A DNA stretch of 5,672 nt. Source: Thermoleophilia bacterium. Its GTDB lineage: Bacteria > Actinomycetota > Thermoleophilia > Miltoncostaeales > Miltoncostaeaceae. Within the stretch, counting starts at the first letter, position 1, and each line of letters opens with the position of its first letter. The stretch lies in the NCBI GenBank assembly GCA_016463385.1, contig JAEMRL010000179.1:1-5672 (forward strand), given 5' to 3'. Positions 5,430 through 5,672 of this stretch are shown here, in pieces. Both the position numbers and the translations under genes were made by a program. Under the pieces are notes generated by a model. It saw only the letters and a program-made list of their open reading frames with translations. It made no database searches and was not told the origin of the DNA.

Positions 5430-5672
5430 CGACCCGGCAGGCTATCCGAGACGCCGCCCTCCGCGGGGGGCGGCGCGAGCGCACGCTGGCGCACGACCTC
5501 GGCGAGCAGCGCCGCGCCGGCGGCGGCGACGTTGAGCGACTCCGCCCCGGCCGCCTGGGGGATGGTCACGCGGATCACGTCGCGGCCGTCCGACAAGCCC
5601 TCGAGCGCCGGCCCGAGGCCGAGCCTCTCGGCGCCGAGCGCGAGGACCAGCGGCTGGGTGAGGTCGGCCTCC
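5426..5672 (-). CDS. SpoU/TrmH-family RNA 2'-O-methyltransferase, C-terminal part only
   Basis: Only the last 81 codons are in the window; the gene enters from the right edge with one leftover base before the first full codon. SpoU (SPOUT-class) enzymes use S-adenosylmethionine to methylate ribose 2'-OH groups in rRNA or tRNA, binding it in a C-terminal trefoil knot. Two of the three family motifs are visible. Motif 2 is LVLALGAERLGLGPAL (8-23 of the fragment), and motif 3 is IPQAAGAESLNVAAAGAALLAE (37-58), where SLNV forms part of the cofactor knot. A 23-residue Ala/Pro/Gly-rich tail follows and ends at TGA, which overlaps the pheS ATG. Motif 3 usually reads IPM and SLNVS; here it is IPQ and SLNVA, so it is slightly divergent. 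In actinobacteria a gene of this family commonly sits just upstream of pheS (often called tsnR or TrmH-like). The RNA target cannot be told from the fragment, so no symbol is given. Confidence 0.9.
   Translation of the reverse strand, partial: EADLTQPLVLALGAERLGLGPALEGLSDGRDVIRVTIPQAAGAESLNVAAAGAALLAEVVRQRALAPPPAEGGVSDSLPGR
5452..5475 (-). other. GC-rich hairpin near the 3' end of the methylase gene, upstream of pheS
   Basis: Bases 5452-5459 (cgccgccc) and 5468-5475 (gggcggcg) are perfect 8-bp reverse complements with an 8-nt loop. In the transcript the hairpin ends about 22 nt before the pheS ATG and takes in a GGAGG (5458-5462) that is too far from the ATG to serve as its ribosome site. 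The sequence after it has no U-run, so it is not an intrinsic terminator. It could affect coupling to pheS or RNA processing, or be a by-product of the Pro/Gly-rich APPPAEGG tail it encodes. Confidence 0.25.

Noticed and set aside
4423..5484. In-frame extension of pheT upstream through pheS, giving a 1162-residue fusion
   Set aside because: The extra 354 residues are Arg/Pro/Ala/Gly-rich low-complexity sequence read out of frame over pheS. PheT homology begins exactly at the ATG at 4420-4422, which has its own GGAG.

Overview
This is a very GC-rich, fully coding window with five genes, all reading leftward on the minus strand. In transcription order (right to left) they are: the 3' end of a SpoU/TrmH-family RNA 2'-O-methyltransferase, pheS, pheT, argC, and the 5' part of argJ, which runs off the left edge. 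The order SpoU methylase - pheS - pheT - argC - argJ is familiar from Actinomycetota. With the strong G/C bias at third codon positions, it suggests a high-GC actinobacterium, possibly a deep lineage such as Thermoleophilia. The lineage is an inference; no 16S or other phylogenetic marker was tested.

Region by region: 5426-5672 holds the C-terminal 81 codons of the methylase. Its TGA overlaps the pheS ATG (ATGA). pheS (4419-5429) encodes the catalytic alpha chain of phenylalanyl-tRNA synthetase. Its TGA overlaps the pheT ATG (again ATGA). pheT (1996-4422) encodes the 808-residue beta chain with all the usual domains. argC follows after 4 nt and argJ overlaps argC. No intergenic gap is longer than a few bases, so I see no room for a promoter, terminator or arginine operator between genes. 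The run looks like one translationally coupled transcript joining tRNA charging to the acetylated steps of arginine synthesis. ArgC makes N-acetylglutamate semialdehyde, and ArgJ takes acetyl from N-acetylornithine (one step after ArgD) back to glutamate.

The most unusual observation concerns start codons. The argC frame has no ATG, GTG or TTG upstream of its glycine-rich NADP-binding motif. The only plausible initiator is ATT at 1989-1991, 8 nt after a GAGGGG and 4 nt after the pheT stop. argJ likewise lacks a standard start where coupling predicts one. A CTG at 1012-1014 overlaps the argC stop (CTGA) and sits 7 nt after a perfect GGAGG, while the first standard start (GTG, 958-960) is 18 codons further in. 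Two adjacent genes of one pathway with near-cognate starts is worth checking, with sequencing error as the main alternative. I found no mobile element, CRISPR array, RNA gene or novel multi-gene system; otherwise this is housekeeping DNA.
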